A stretch of 64,000 bases of DNA from Dyella sp. OK004 (GCF_900114495.1 NZ_FOZI01000002.1:124001-188000), one strand, 5' to 3'; positions 19,319 through 29,471 are shown, counted from the first letter of the stretch. The notes: generated by a model from the letters alone, not told the origin. Program-made: numbers and translations.

Positions 19319-21325
19319 CTACTGAGATTGCTTCAGGGCCAGTGCGAATCCGCTCAGGTCGGATTCGAGTTGGCGGGCATTGAGAAGCATGTCCGACGTC
19401 GGCTGATCTGACTCGACCAATGATGCCGACTCCGCAAGCTGACTGGCACCGAAGAACGCCGCGATACCGCGTACGGAGTGCGCCACCTCGCGTAATTTAT
19501 CGATGTCCATGACTCTTAATGCCGCGTTCAACCGCTCCAGCTCGGACTGGGCGAGTTCGACATAATCCTTGAGCAATGCAACATAGCCATCGCCAAACAC
19601 TTTGCTCAGGCAGGCTTTCACCTGAGCGATATCGGAGCCGTCAGTCTGCGGGGGGATGGCATCGGATATGTTTGCAGTAGCTGGCATTGACCGGCCAATC
19701 CAGTGATCGAGTTTATCGGCCAGCGCCGCCAATCGCAGGGGCTTGGCGAGCATGTCGTCCATGCCTGCCTCCACGCATCGCTTCTCCTGATCCGCCATGA
19801 CATTGGCGGTCAAAGCAATAACGGGGAGACGACTATCGGTTTCGCTGGCACGTATTCGCCGTGTCAGTTCGAAGCCATCCATCTTCGGCATATGGCAGTC
19901 GGTGATCAGCAAAGCGTACGGCCGCGCCGAGAGGGCAGCCAGGGCTTCCTCGCCATCGGCGACGACATCACAAAACCGGCCCAGGGTTTCCAGTTGCCGA
20001 TGAAGAACCTCGCGGACGATAGCGTGATCCTCAGCCACCAGAATTCTGCGCACTTCAGAAGAGCTTGAAGTATCCGAGTCAGGCCTAAGAACACGTGCGG
20101 CATCCTCGCCTTCACTTGTCCCGGTCATCGCGAACCGGCCGTGCAGCACGACACGAGCACCTTGACCCGGCTCGCTCTGATGATTGATCGACAAATCCAT
20201 CAACCTGCAGAGGCGATGAACAATGACCAATTCCAGACCGTCGGCCGCACCGCTCTTGTCGATCGACCTGGCAATTTCCACCGACGGATCAGATGGATTT
20301 TCCCAGTGTTCCGCACTCATCTCGTTGCCAGTGCCGATGACGCCGATCTCGATGTCTTGCCACTCTTCTGCACTCTCGGTCACTCGCACCTCAATGTGAA
20401 CATCTCCATCAAAGGTGAACTTGAATGCGTGGCGGAGCAGATCTTCGAGCAACTGCTGCAGGCGTTCACCGTCACCCCTCAAATATTTCGCCACACCAGA
20501 GTCAACCCTAGCGTCAATCTTCACGCCGTTAATGGCCGCTTGAGATAGCCGCGCCTGCATGACGTCGCCGATCACCCGGCGCAGATCGAATGGCTCCCAG
20601 GCAATCGCCAGTTTGCCGGCTTCGATCCTGGCGAAGTCCAGGACGTCATCAATGATATGCAACAGGGAGTGAGCGGCCTCACCAGCTATCCGCAAAAGTG
20701 TCCGCTGGCGTTCGCTCAGGTGAGGATGATCGAGCAACTCCAGGGTGCCCAATAGACCGCTCATCGGTGTACGGATCTCGTGGCTCATCAGCGATAGGAG
20801 ATTTGAGTCCCAATTGGCTGACAGTTTTGGCCCGGCGCCGCTGTCCTGCGACTTCGATGCAGCGAGCCCGCTTATGTCAGCAATCGCCACCAGCAATCCC
20901 ATCTGGCCATTAGGTAGCAGCACGGGTATGCGGTGCACACGACAAAGGCGCTCACCGTCAATGGCTGGCAGGAAGCGCTCATCCTGCTCAGCCGCCTGAC
21001 TTCTCAGTACCCGCAAGTGCGCCTGATGCGTCTGCTCCCAATCGACATCGATATGCCGGGTCTGCAGCAGGCTGCGTCCTAGCAATTGCGCTCGCTGAAC
21101 GCCAAACCGGGATTCGTAAGCATCATTGACCGCCAGATAACTGCCCTGCGTGTCTTTGCAAAAAACGGGATACGGCAGTGCATCCACAATCACTTGGCAA
21201 ATCTCGTTCGGCGAAGGCGGTTCGGTGGCGAAGTCCGATCCGCGGCCGCCTCCCATCCATCCGCGCAGTCCCACCCACCATCTGGACCATAACTCGCGTC
21301 CCCACCCGGAAGCCACAAAACGCAT
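19319..21325 (-). CDS. Soluble hybrid histidine kinase homologue with degenerate ATP-binding domain
   Basis: 668 aa. Start ATG 21325 is fixed by a perfect GGAGGT six bases upstream; the frame is open further. No membrane segment. PAS domain about 40-155 (VFCKDTQGSYLAVND), HisKA with H182 (SHEIRTPMSG), HATPase-like region about 285-400, receiver with D476 (LLITDCHMP), HPt with H616 (AHSVRGIAAFFGA). The ATP-binding region has lost its key residues: N-box Asn is His299 (LLRHAFKFT), the DTGIGI box reads IGTGNEM (G331 replaces Asp), and GTGLGLAI reads ADGLELVI. It is therefore probably unable to autophosphorylate, yet keeps all three phosphotransfer residues. It may work as a phosphotransfer hub, phosphatase or partner of the kinase at 11811. 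Confidence 0.88.
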   Translation of the reverse strand: MRFVASGWGRELWSRWWVGLRGWMGGGRGSDFATEPPSPNEICQVIVDALPYPVFCKDTQGSYLAVNDAYESRFGVQRAQLLGRSLLQTRHIDVDWEQTHQAHLRVLRSQAAEQDERFLPAIDGERLCRVHRIPVLLPNGQMGLLVAIADISGLAASKSQDSGAGPKLSANWDSNLLSLMSHEIRTPMSGLLGTLELLDHPHLSERQRTLLRIAGEAAHSLLHIIDDVLDFARIEAGKLAIAWEPFDLRRVIGDVMQARLSQAAINGVKIDARVDSGVAKYLRGDGERLQQLLEDLLRHAFKFTFDGDVHIEVRVTESAEEWQDIEIGVIGTGNEMSAEHWENPSDPSVEIARSIDKSGAADGLELVIVHRLCRLMDLSINHQSEPGQGARVVLHGRFAMTGTSEGEDAARVLRPDSDTSSSSEVRRILVAEDHAIVREVLHRQLETLGRFCDVVADGEEALAALSARPYALLITDCHMPKMDGFELTRRIRASETDSRLPVIALTANVMADQEKRCVEAGMDDMLAKPLRLAALADKLDHWIGRSMPATANISDAIPPQTDGSDIAQVKACLSKVFGDGYVALLKDYVELAQSELERLNAALRVMDIDKLREVAHSVRGIAAFFGASQLAESASLVESDQPTSDMLLNARQLESDLSGFALALKQSQ

Positions 21326-21621
21326 GCCGGCACCTCCCTCTTCCATCAGCCCCCATGCGGGAGGCCTGAATGGGGCACAGGGGACGTATGCGATCCCTGA
21401 TGCCCCGTCACGCCAACGGCGCGGTTTCCTGGGTGGAGGCCTGACATATGCCCTGACGCCAGAGGGGCGCATTGTCGGGTTTGGTTACACGCGGAAGATA
21501 TGGGATGCGTCTTAAAGCCGGCCAGATACGTCTCAAACCTCATGGCGCTTTGCCTTGGCTGGACAGGGTCTTCCGTTACTTGGAATAACTGCCCAGACAC
21601 CGACCTTCGCTTCGCCACAGC
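21326..21621. other. Intergenic region between the degenerate kinase and the tRNA promoter
   Basis: No supported gene. Plus-strand open frames here run out of the antisense of the kinase and lack a start signal or recognisable product. I see no clear promoter for the kinase gene. Confidence 0.5.
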
Positions 21622-21650
21622 TTGCGCCGCAAACGGTCGGCACGTAGAAT
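21622..21650 (+). promoter_or_regulatory. Sigma-70 promoter of tRNA-Thr
   Basis: TTGCGC (21622-21627), 17-base spacer, TAGAAT (21645-21650). Transcription would start about six bases before the mature tRNA 5' end. Confidence 0.75.
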
Positions 21651-21662
21651 TCGCGGCTCTCT

Positions 21663-21738
21663 GCCGGAATAGCTCAGTTGGTAGAGCGGCGCATTCGTAA
21701 TGCGTAGGTCGCAGGTTCGACTCCTGTTTCCGGCACCA
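21663..21738 (+). tRNA. tRNA-Thr (anticodon CGU)
   Basis: Complete cloverleaf. Acceptor arms GCCGGAA / TTCCGGC, discriminator A (21735) and encoded CCA (21736-21738). D arm TAGCTCAGTTGGTAGAGC. Anticodon stem GCGCA/TGCGT with loop TTCGTAA, giving CGT at positions 34-36, and T arm GCAGGTTCGACTCCTGT. It decodes ACG. Bounded by its own promoter and a terminator; no integrated element follows it. Confidence 0.97.
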
Positions 21739-21744
21739 GTCAAA

Positions 21745-21777
21745 GCAAAAAGCCCGCAGCGATGCGGGCTTTTTGCT
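21745..21777. terminator. Bidirectional intrinsic terminator between tRNA-Thr and ispH
   Basis: AAAAAGCCCGC / GCGGGCTTTTT stem around AGCGAT-type loop, with A and T tracts on both sides. It serves both convergent genes. Confidence 0.9.
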
Positions 21778-21798
21778 TATTGAAGCCTTGAACCCGCC

Positions 21799-22761
21799 TC
21801 AGAGACTGGCGGGGGTGCTGCTACCGGCGATCCGCAGCTCCTTCGGCAAGGCGAAGGTAATCGTCTCGGCTTCGCCGTCCAGCTCGCGGACCTCGCCAGC
21901 TCCCCAGGATTGCAGTCGCGCAATGACGTCACGCACCAGTTTTTCAGGGGCGGAGGCGCCGGCGGTCAAACCGATGTGCCGGACGCCGTCCAGCCAGCTG
22001 CGCTCGATATGCTCGGCGCCGTCGATCAGGAAGGAACGCACGCCCTGCTTCTCCGCCAGCTCGCGCAGGCGATTGGAATTGGAGCTGTTGACAGAACCGA
22101 CCACCAGCACCAGATCCACTGCATCGGCTAACCGTCGCACGGCATCCTGGCGGTTCTGGGTGGCGTAGCAAATGTCGTCCTTACGAGGCCCTTCCACATC
22201 AGGGAATTTCTCGCGCAACGCGGCGATGATCGCCCTGGTGTCATCCACCGACAGCGTGGTCTGGGTGACATAAGAAAGCGAATGCGGAAATTTCGGTTGC
22301 AGCGTCTGCACGCATTCCACCGATTCGACTAGCAGGATCTCGCCCTCATTGACCGGATTCCACTGCCCCATGGTGCCTTCCACTTCTGGATGTCCGGCAT
22401 GGCCGATCAGCACCACGCTACGACCGGTGCGACCCAGCCGCGCGACCTCCATGTGCACCTTGGTCACCAGTGGACAGGTGGCGTCGAACACATTGAGGTG
22501 GCGGCGATCAGCTTCTTCGCGCACCGCCTTGGAAACACCGTGTGCGCTGAAGATGACGGTGGCGCCGTCCGGCACCTCGTCCAACTCTTCGACGAACACC
22601 GCGCCATCGGCACGCAGCTTGTCCACCACGTAGCGGTTATGCACTACTTCGTGCCGCACATAGATCGGCGCGCCATAGGATTCGAGCGCACGCTCGACGA
22701 TGGCAATGGCGCGATCCACGCCGGCACAAAATCCGCGGGGGTTGGCGAGCAGAATATCCAA
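21799..22761 (-). CDS. ispH: 4-hydroxy-3-methylbut-2-enyl diphosphate reductase
   Basis: Last step of the MEP isoprenoid pathway: converts HMBPP to IPP and DMAPP with a [4Fe-4S] cluster. 320 aa, the usual length. Cluster cysteines are seen in [18 protein letters not shown] and KDDICYAT; conserved [23 protein letters not shown] and [18 protein letters not shown] near the end. The start is TTG at 22761: the next upstream in-frame codons reach a stop with no ATG, and the protein then begins at the family position ([11 protein letters not shown]). It follows lspA in the ileS-lspA-ispH unit, 75 bases after the lspA stop. Confidence 0.97.
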   Translation of the reverse strand: MDILLANPRGFCAGVDRAIAIVERALESYGAPIYVRHEVVHNRYVVDKLRADGAVFVEELDEVPDGATVIFSAHGVSKAVREEADRRHLNVFDATCPLVTKVHMEVARLGRTGRSVVLIGHAGHPEVEGTMGQWNPVNEGEILLVESVECVQTLQPKFPHSLSYVTQTTLSVDDTRAIIAALREKFPDVEGPRKDDICYATQNRQDAVRRLADAVDLVLVVGSVNSSNSNRLRELAEKQGVRSFLIDGAEHIERSWLDGVRHIGLTAGASAPEKLVRDVIARLQSWGAGEVRELDGEAETITFALPKELRIAGSSTPASL

Positions 22762-22836
22762 AGGAGGCCTCGGCTGTCTGGTGCCCGGTCAGGGCTGCGC
22801 CGCTGCCCTGTGACAGGGCGGCGCTGAACCACATAA

Positions 22837-23337
22837 TTATCGCACGGTGCCAGCCGGCTTGCCGGCAAACAGGCCAAACGCGATCAACAGCGCCGCACCG
22901 ACGGTAATCCCGCAGTCGGCCACGTTGAACACCGGATAGTACCAGTCGCGGTAGTAAACCTGGATGAAATCCGTTACCTGCGCGGCATGCAAACGGTCGA
23001 TCAAATTACCCAGCGCGCCGCCCACGATCAGGCCCAGCGGCAGCGCCGTACGCCAGTCGCTGCGGGCGGTGCGCTTGAGCCACACCACCAGCACGCCGCT
23101 GATCACCACCGCCAGCAGCACGAAAAACCAGCGCTGCCAGCCGGCGCTATTGGCGAGGAAACTGAATGCGGCGCCGGTGTTGAATGCCAGCGTCCAGTTC
23201 AGGAAACCCGGAATCACTGGATGCGGCACGCCCGCGGGCTGCAGCGCATCCAGCGCCCAGAACTTGCTGACCTGGTCCAGCACGATGACCACGGCGGAAA
23301 GCCACAGCCAGCGGAGTGCATTGGGAGAGTTACTCAT
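22837..23337 (-). CDS. lspA: Lipoprotein signal peptidase (signal peptidase II)
   Basis: Inner-membrane aspartyl protease that removes signal peptides from diacylglyceryl-prolipoproteins. 166 aa from ATG 23337 with AAGGA four bases upstream. A GTG at 23352 would add five residues and abut the ileS stop. Four membrane segments. Catalytic aspartates lie in GNLIDRL and VFNVADCGI; also DQVSKFWAL and FNTGAAFSFL. It lies directly after ileS, the classical arrangement in proteobacteria. Confidence 0.96.
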   Translation of the reverse strand: MSNSPNALRWLWLSAVVIVLDQVSKFWALDALQPAGVPHPVIPGFLNWTLAFNTGAAFSFLANSAGWQRWFFVLLAVVISGVLVVWLKRTARSDWRTALPLGLIVGGALGNLIDRLHAAQVTDFIQVYYRDWYYPVFNVADCGITVGAALLIAFGLFAGKPAGTVR

Positions 23338-23352
23338 GATGTCCTTCGGCAC

Positions 23353-26214
23353 TCAGAACCAGCGACGATCTTCGCCCGGCCCTTCCACGTTGCTGATACA
23401 GCGGCCACACAACTCAGGATGGTTGGCGTGGTGACCCACATCGTCGCGACGATGCCAGCAGCGCACGCACTTCGCCGCATCACTTACCGTGGCCGAGACC
23501 CATACATCGGCACCTTCAAGTTCGGAAAGCACCGCCGTTTCCGGCTGACCACCAGCAACGTCCAGGCGCACATCAGAAGCAATGAAGAAGAAGCGCAACT
23601 CCTCCGCCGTAGGAGCGTAGCGCGACACCACGGCCGGATCCGCATGGATGGCTAGCTTGGCCTCCAGCGAGGCGCCGATCTGCCCGCCCTTGCGCATGCC
23701 CTCGAGCACGCGTGACGCGGTATCGCGGATCGCCAGCAGGTCCGACCAGTAGCGGCGCTGCTCCGGCGAACTCTGAGTAGCAGTGAGGCCCTGGTACCAG
23801 GTCTCGAACAGCACACTCTCGCCGCGCTCGCCCGGCAAGGACTTCCAGATTTCCTCGGCAGTGAAGCTCAGCACCGGTGCCAGCCAGCGCACCAACGCCT
23901 CGGCGATGCGGTACATCGCACTCTGCGCGCTGCGTCGACCGTGGCTGTCGGTCGGCATGGTGTAGAGGCGATCCTTGGTGATGTCGAGATACAGCGCACC
24001 CAGCTCGGTGGTGCAGTAGTTCTGCACACGCTGCACGATCTCCGGGAAATCGTAGCGCTCATATGCTGCCGCCACCGACTGCTGCACATCGTACGCCTGC
24101 TGCACCGCCCACTGGTCTAACAACAGACACTGCTCCACCGGCAGCAGATGCTTCGCGGGATCGAAGCCGTCGAGGTTGCCCAACAAGAAGCGCGCGGTAT
24201 TACGGATGCGGCGGTACATATCGGAAACGCGCTTGAGGATCTCGTCCGATAGCGACATCTCGTTGCGGTAATCGGTGGAGCAGATCCACAGGCGCAAGAT
24301 ATCCGCGCCCAGGGTCTTCATGATGTCCTGCGGCTCTATACCGTTGCCCAGCGACTTGGACATCTTGCGTCCCTGCGCGTCCACAGTGAACCCGTGGGTG
24401 AGCACGTCGTTATAGGGCGCGCGACCATGGATGGCGGCAGAAGTAAGCAGCGAGGACTGGAACCAGCCGCGATGCTGGTCCGAGCCTTCCAGGTACATCA
24501 CCTTGTACGACTTGGCATCGCCCTGCTGCAGCTCCGGACGCTGACCGATCACACCGAAGTGCGTGACGCCAGAGTCAAACCACACGTCCAGCACATCGGT
24601 GACTTTCTCGTAGTCTGCGGCCTGGTCACCGAGCAGCTCGGCGGGATCGAGCGCATACCACGCATCGATACTGCCCTGCTCCACGTGCTTGGCTACCTTT
24701 TCCAGCAGTGCAACAGAATCCGGATGCGGCTCCTGCGTTGCCTTATGCACGAACAAAGCGATAGGCACGCCCCAGGTGCGCTGACGCGAGATGCACCAGT
24801 CCGGGCGGTCCCCGACCATGCCGGCGATGCGCTCTTCTCCCCAGCCCGGCACCCAGCGGACATCCTTGATCGAAGCCAGCGCGGTCTCGCGCAGCTTGGC
24901 CTGCTCCATGCTGATGAACCACTGCGGCGTGGCGCGGAAGATCACCGGCGTCTTGTGGCGCCAACAATTGGGATAGCTGTGCTCGATCTTGTGATGGGCC
25001 AGCAACACGCCGCGTCCGCGCAGCAGTTCGACGATGGCGTCGTTGGCCTTCCATACATGCATGCCGGCCAGTTGCACGCCGTCGACCGCCGGCGTGTCAG
25101 CGCGATAGGTGCCGCGCGACTCGATGAAATTGAGCGTGCCGAGACCGTAGCGACGGCCGACCACAAAGTCTTCCACGCCATGATCGGGCGAGGTGTGAAC
25201 TGCGCCGGTACCATCCTCCGCCGACACATGCTCACCGAGCAGCACCGGAACCTGCCGCGCATAGAACGGATGCTGCAGCAACGTCCCTTCTAGTGCCTGG
25301 CCGACGGCGTGGCCCAGCACGACCGGCTGCTCTACGCCGTAGCGATGCAACGCTTTTTCCGCTAGGGCAGCAGCGATGACCAACAACACGCGGCGACCGT
25401 TACGCGCCGGTCCCTCGACCAACGCGTACTCCAGCTCCGCACCCAATGCCACCGCCTGGCTTTCCGGCAGCGTCCACGGCGTAGTGGTCCAGATCGGCAC
25501 GGCAACGATGGCATCTCCGGCATCCACACCAAACTTCGCGGCCAGCGCCTTCGCGTCCACCGCGTCGTAGGCAACATCGATGGCCGGCGAGGTCTTGTCG
25601 CCATACTCGATCTCCGCCTCGGCTAGCGCCGAACCGCAATCGAAACACCAGTACACCGGCTTGGCGCCACGCACCACATGCCCGTTGGCGACGATGCGCG
25701 CCAGCGCGCGGATCATGTCGGCCTCAAACTTGTAATCCATGGTGCGGTACGGACGCTCCCAGTCGCCCAGCACGCCCAGGCGCTTGAAATCGCCACGCTG
25801 CAGATCGATTTGCTGTTGCGCATACTCGCGGCACTTTTGACGGAAAGCCACAGCGTCGAGCTTGTCGCCCGCCTTGCCGTGCTTCTTCTCCACCGCGATC
25901 TCGATCGGCAGGCCGTGGCAATCCCACCCAGGCACGTAAGGCGAGCGGTAGCCGGCCATCAGGCGCGACTTAACCACCACATCCTTAAGCACCTTGTTCA
26001 CCGCATGGCCCAAGTGAATGGCGCCGTTTGCATACGGCGGGCCGTCATGCAGCACGAACACTTTGTCGCGGCCGGCGGTGTGCTCCTGGATCTGCGCGTA
26101 GCGGCCGACCTTCTCCCACTCTGCCAACCAACCTGGTTCGCGCTTGGGCAGGTCGCCGCGCATCGGAAAATCCGTCTGCGGCAGATTGATGGTGCTCTTG
26201 TAATCCTGAGTCAT
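23353..26214 (-). CDS. ileS: Isoleucyl-tRNA synthetase
   Basis: Charges tRNA-Ile; cytoplasmic class I synthetase, 953 aa, usual bacterial length. HIGH-type motif GAIHLGHA near residue 65; editing domain in the middle ([12 protein letters not shown]); WISRQR-type site ([14 protein letters not shown]); KMSKS motif ([10 protein letters not shown]). A C-terminal zinc finger has four cysteines (CVRCWH, CGRCIS). N-terminus [19 protein letters not shown] matches the family. It heads the ileS-lspA-ispH unit. The 114 bases before it hold no gene. Confidence 0.98.
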   Translation of the reverse strand: MTQDYKSTINLPQTDFPMRGDLPKREPGWLAEWEKVGRYAQIQEHTAGRDKVFVLHDGPPYANGAIHLGHAVNKVLKDVVVKSRLMAGYRSPYVPGWDCHGLPIEIAVEKKHGKAGDKLDAVAFRQKCREYAQQQIDLQRGDFKRLGVLGDWERPYRTMDYKFEADMIRALARIVANGHVVRGAKPVYWCFDCGSALAEAEIEYGDKTSPAIDVAYDAVDAKALAAKFGVDAGDAIVAVPIWTTTPWTLPESQAVALGAELEYALVEGPARNGRRVLLVIAAALAEKALHRYGVEQPVVLGHAVGQALEGTLLQHPFYARQVPVLLGEHVSAEDGTGAVHTSPDHGVEDFVVGRRYGLGTLNFIESRGTYRADTPAVDGVQLAGMHVWKANDAIVELLRGRGVLLAHHKIEHSYPNCWRHKTPVIFRATPQWFISMEQAKLRETALASIKDVRWVPGWGEERIAGMVGDRPDWCISRQRTWGVPIALFVHKATQEPHPDSVALLEKVAKHVEQGSIDAWYALDPAELLGDQAADYEKVTDVLDVWFDSGVTHFGVIGQRPELQQGDAKSYKVMYLEGSDQHRGWFQSSLLTSAAIHGRAPYNDVLTHGFTVDAQGRKMSKSLGNGIEPQDIMKTLGADILRLWICSTDYRNEMSLSDEILKRVSDMYRRIRNTARFLLGNLDGFDPAKHLLPVEQCLLLDQWAVQQAYDVQQSVAAAYERYDFPEIVQRVQNYCTTELGALYLDITKDRLYTMPTDSHGRRSAQSAMYRIAEALVRWLAPVLSFTAEEIWKSLPGERGESVLFETWYQGLTATQSSPEQRRYWSDLLAIRDTASRVLEGMRKGGQIGASLEAKLAIHADPAVVSRYAPTAEELRFFFIASDVRLDVAGGQPETAVLSELEGADVWVSATVSDAAKCVRCWHRRDDVGHHANHPELCGRCISNVEGPGEDRRWF

Positions 26215-26328
26215 TGCCTGGGTGCCGTCGGGGTTGCAGGGCTCGGCCGCAGGGCCGTCGCCGTCTTGGTCTTGCCGGCGCGGGCCGAGCGCCGGGCGAA
26301 AGTTGGAACGTTACCGGATTCCGGCGTG

Positions 26329-27282
26329 TTACGCCTCGGCCAGGCGTGGATTCATGCCGAGCACTTCGCGCGCCATGCGGGCATCGCGGTGCATCTGCTC
26401 GGTGAGGGCATCCAGCCCGTCGAACTTCATTTCGTCACGCAGTTTGGCGACGAATTCCACCGCCATGCGCTGACCGTAGAGATCGCCCTCGAAGTCGAAC
26501 AGATGGACTTCCAGCAGCGGCTCGGCCACCTCGTTCACGGTCGGGCGGATGCCAAGGCTGGCGACGCCGGGCCAGCTGCATTCGCTTTCGCCCAGCCCGA
26601 CCCGCACCGCGAAGATCCCGTGTACCGGACTTACCCGCTCGCGCAGATGGATGTTGGCCGTGGGAAAGCCCAGCGTGCGGCCGAGCTGATTGCCGTACTC
26701 AACCTTGCCCTCGATCACGAAAGGACGGCCAAGCAACGGCGTCGCTCCGGCAAACTCACCGGCCGCGAGCAGCATGCGTACACGGCTGGCGGACACCCTC
26801 GTGCCGTCCAGCAAAACCGACGGCATGGTGCGCGCGTTGAAGCCATGGTTGGCGCCCATTGTCTCCAACAATGCGACGTCGCCGCCTCGCTTGTGACCGA
26901 AGCGGAAATCGCTGCCGACCCACACCTCCCGCGCAGCCAGCCGCTCCACCAGCACGCGGCGCACGAAATCCTCGGCGGGCATGGCGGTGAGCGTCGCATT
27001 AAAGCGCAGCAATAGGGCCTGCTCCATGCCCGACGCGTCGAAGCCGCGGAGCTTTTCCCGCACGCTGGACAGGCGCGGCACCGGCTCCTTGGAAAAAAAG
27101 GCGCGCGGCAATGGCTCGAAGCTCACCACCATCGGCGTACAACCCAGCGTCTGCGCACGCTCGCGCACCTCGGCAAGCAGTGCCTGGTGGCCAAGATGCA
27201 GGCCGTCAAATGCACCAACGGCTACCACGCTACCGCCGGGCGCCAGGCACGGACCGGCGATATCCCTGGAAAGTCTCATCAT
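26329..27282 (-). CDS. ribF: Bifunctional riboflavin kinase/FAD synthetase
   Basis: Makes FMN from riboflavin and FAD from FMN; cytoplasmic. 317 aa from ATG 27282 (a second ATG follows at 27279). N-terminal nucleotidyltransferase with GAFDGLHLGHQ and VSFEPLPRAFF; RLSSVREK; substrate region VGSDFRFGHKRGG. C-terminal kinase with GRPFVIEGKVEYGNQLGRTLGFPTAN and VHLFDFEGDLYG. The open frame extends 70 codons upstream but that part overlaps murJ and is not ribF-like. Lies between murJ and ileS, as in related genomes. Confidence 0.97.
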   Translation of the reverse strand: MMRLSRDIAGPCLAPGGSVVAVGAFDGLHLGHQALLAEVRERAQTLGCTPMVVSFEPLPRAFFSKEPVPRLSSVREKLRGFDASGMEQALLLRFNATLTAMPAEDFVRRVLVERLAAREVWVGSDFRFGHKRGGDVALLETMGANHGFNARTMPSVLLDGTRVSASRVRMLLAAGEFAGATPLLGRPFVIEGKVEYGNQLGRTLGFPTANIHLRERVSPVHGIFAVRVGLGESECSWPGVASLGIRPTVNEVAEPLLEVHLFDFEGDLYGQRMAVEFVAKLRDEMKFDGLDALTEQMHRDARMAREVLGMNPRLAEA

Positions 27283-27288
27283 CGCGTG

Positions 27289-27294
27289 AGTATA
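27289..27294 (-). promoter_or_regulatory. -10 element for ribF, six bases from the start codon
   Basis: TATACT on the minus strand ends six bases before the ribF ATG, so transcription would begin at or near the start codon (leaderless message). No good -35 is visible at 16-18 bases. Confidence 0.45.
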
Positions 27295-27328
27295 ACGGCT
27301 GCGCTGCATCCACCGCCGCGACGGCTCG

Positions 27329-28936
27329 TCACACACCACGCAGATCGCGCAGGCGGAAGCCGGTGGCGAACAGGGTCGCGACGTAAGCTCCGCCTCCGGC
27401 CATAACCAGCACGGCCAGATGCCAGCCGCGCGTCCACTTGGACACCTCAGTCCAATCCGGCCACAGCCACAAGCCGAGCAACAGCACGGCAATCATCACT
27501 GCGCAGGAAAGCACCAAGCGCAACAGATGACGCGCCCAGCCCGGCTGGCGCTGATAGACCCCCGCCTTGCGCAGCCAATGCCAGAGCAAGGCGAGATTGA
27601 TGTAACTGGCCAGCGCGCTCGCCATGCCCAGCGCCATATGCAACCCCGGTACCTTGGCCAGCCCTTCCAGCCAGGAACCCTGCTTTAGTTCAGTCGGCGC
27701 CCACAGCTCGAACAGAAGCACCAGGAACACCACATTCAAGGCCATGTTGGACACCAGCGAGGCCACGCCTGCACGCACCGGCGTGCGCGTGTCCTGCCGC
27801 GCATAGAACGCCGGCAGCACCACCTTCACTAGTGCAAAAGCCGGCAACCCGAAACTCAGCGCCGAAATCGACAATGTGGCCATATGCGTATCGAACGGCG
27901 TAAAGCGGCCGTGCTGGAACAGTGTCGCTACCAGCGGCTCGGCCAGCAGCATCAGGCCGAACATGGCCGGCACGGCGATCAACAGGGTCGTGCGCAGGCC
28001 CCAGTCCAGCGCCTTGGAGAAACCCGCGCCGTCCGTCGCCACGTGATGTCGCGACAGCGATGGCAAGATCACCGTGCCCAGTGCCACGCCAAACACACCG
28101 AGCGGCAACTCCAGAAAGCGATCCGCCTGCGAAAGCCAGCTCTGCGACCCGGTGAACAGCAGCGAGGCGATGACCGTATCCAGCAACAGGTTGATCTGCG
28201 CTACCGATGAACCGAACAGCGTCGGCACCATCAACCTCATGATCCGGCGCACATCGGGCTGACTCCAGCCCCAGCGCGGCAAAGTCAGCAGATCGAGCTG
28301 ACGTAATGCCGGCAACTGAAACAGTAACTGCAAGATGCCTGCGGCCAGGATCGCCCAGCCCATCGCCATGATCGGCGTATGCAGGCGCGGCGCCAGCCAC
28401 AATGCACCGGCGATCATGCACAGGTTGAGGATCACCGGCGTCAACGCCGGCAGACCGAAGCGATGAAAGCTGTTGAGCGCGCCGCCAGACAACGCCGTCA
28501 GGGAAACAAACAGAAGGAACGGAAAGGTTAGTCGCAGCAGGTTCACCGTCAGCGCGAACTTCTCCGGAGTCTCGATCGCTCCCGGAGAGAACAGCGCGGT
28601 GACCTCGGGCGCGAAGATCACACCCAGTGCGGTGACAAGCAGCAACACGCCGCCCAGCGTGCCGGATACGCGCGACATCAGATCCTTCAGATCCGCGTGG
28701 TCGCGCTTCTCCTTGACCTCGGTGAACACCGGCACGAACGCAGTGGAGAACGAACCTTCTGCGAACAGCCGACGCATGAAATTGGGAATGCGGAAGGCCA
28801 CCCAGAACGCATCGGTCGCCGCATTGGCACCGAAGGCTGCGTTGATCGACATATCCCGGACCAGACCGAGGATGCGCGAAATCATGGTCATGCTGCTGAA
28901 AGAGAGCAGCCCTCGGAACATGCTGGGGGACTTCAT
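27329..28936 (-). CDS. murJ: Lipid II flippase
   Basis: Moves lipid-linked peptidoglycan precursor across the inner membrane (MOP superfamily). 535 aa from ATG 28936 (MKSPSMFRG); the open frame continues upstream without family similarity. About 14 membrane segments. Conserved stretches include SRILGLVRD, FGANAATDAFWVAFRIPN, FAEGSFSTAFVPVF and an Asn/Arg-rich GRFTPFDT. It is divergent from rpsT and followed by ribF, the usual order around murJ in gammaproteobacteria. Confidence 0.96.
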   Translation of the reverse strand: MKSPSMFRGLLSFSSMTMISRILGLVRDMSINAAFGANAATDAFWVAFRIPNFMRRLFAEGSFSTAFVPVFTEVKEKRDHADLKDLMSRVSGTLGGVLLLVTALGVIFAPEVTALFSPGAIETPEKFALTVNLLRLTFPFLLFVSLTALSGGALNSFHRFGLPALTPVILNLCMIAGALWLAPRLHTPIMAMGWAILAAGILQLLFQLPALRQLDLLTLPRWGWSQPDVRRIMRLMVPTLFGSSVAQINLLLDTVIASLLFTGSQSWLSQADRFLELPLGVFGVALGTVILPSLSRHHVATDGAGFSKALDWGLRTTLLIAVPAMFGLMLLAEPLVATLFQHGRFTPFDTHMATLSISALSFGLPAFALVKVVLPAFYARQDTRTPVRAGVASLVSNMALNVVFLVLLFELWAPTELKQGSWLEGLAKVPGLHMALGMASALASYINLALLWHWLRKAGVYQRQPGWARHLLRLVLSCAVMIAVLLLGLWLWPDWTEVSKWTRGWHLAVLVMAGGGAYVATLFATGFRLRDLRGV

Positions 28937-29135
28937 GCGCGCGTTGGCACCTTGGTTTTTATGGTCTGGAATAAAGCCGTGGAGCCGATCCGGCACCCAC
29001 AAAGCGCATAGTTTGACAGCCGTTTCGGACCAGAGACAGCGCTGACGTGGCATAATGGCGACTTTCCGGTGGACGCCACCGGTCCCGATTCAGCCTCATC
29101 GCTCCCCGGCCAAGCCCGGGAGCGGAGCTAAGCTG

Positions 29136-29164
29136 TTGACGCAGCGGTGCATTGGCCGCATAAT
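29136..29164 (+). promoter_or_regulatory. Sigma-70 promoter of rpsT
   Basis: TTGACG (29136-29141), 17-base spacer, CATAAT (29159-29164). Predicted start near 29171 gives a leader of about 37 bases. Confidence 0.8.
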
Positions 29165-29207
29165 TACCCCCTTTTTCCACCCTACTCAGCGATTTCGGAG
29201 TTCTACC

Positions 29208-29471
29208 TTGGCCAACATCAAGTCCGCGAAGAAGCGCGCGCGCCAGTCCGAGCAGCGCCGCCTGCGCAATGTCAGCGCCCGTTCCATGGTGCGCACCGCC
29301 CTCAGGAAGGTCGTCAAGGCCATTGAGGCCAAGGACAAGGCTGCCGCCGTCGAAGCTTTTGCCACTGCCCAGCCGCTGATGGATCGCTACGCCGCGCGTG
29401 GCCTGATCCACAAGAACAAGGCCGCTCGCCACAAGAGCCGCCTCAACGCGAAGATCCACGAGCTGGCATAA
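29208..29471 (+). CDS. rpsT: 30S ribosomal protein S20
   Basis: Binds 16S rRNA in the small subunit. 87 aa, basic ([34 protein letters not shown]). Start is TTG at 29208, preceded by GGAG at 29197-29200. The E. coli rpsT also uses a weak UUG codon that is part of its translational self-control (family knowledge), so the same control is plausible here. The reading frame upstream of the TTG is open but is promoter and leader. Followed by a strong terminator. Confidence 0.97.
   Translation: MANIKSAKKRARQSEQRRLRNVSARSMVRTALRKVVKAIEAKDKAAAVEAFATAQPLMDRYAARGLIHKNKAARHKSRLNAKIHELA

Noticed and set aside
21150-21515. Small plus-strand gene before the tRNA
   Set aside because: Mostly antisense of the kinase N-terminus; no ribosome site or recognisable product.
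21663-21738. tRNA-Thr as an integration site of a mobile island
   Set aside because: The tRNA has its own promoter and terminator, and ispH follows at once. I see no integrase or partial tRNA copy.
24394-27015. Plus-strand frames across ileS and ribF
   Set aside because: Antisense of well-recognised genes, with no family resemblance.
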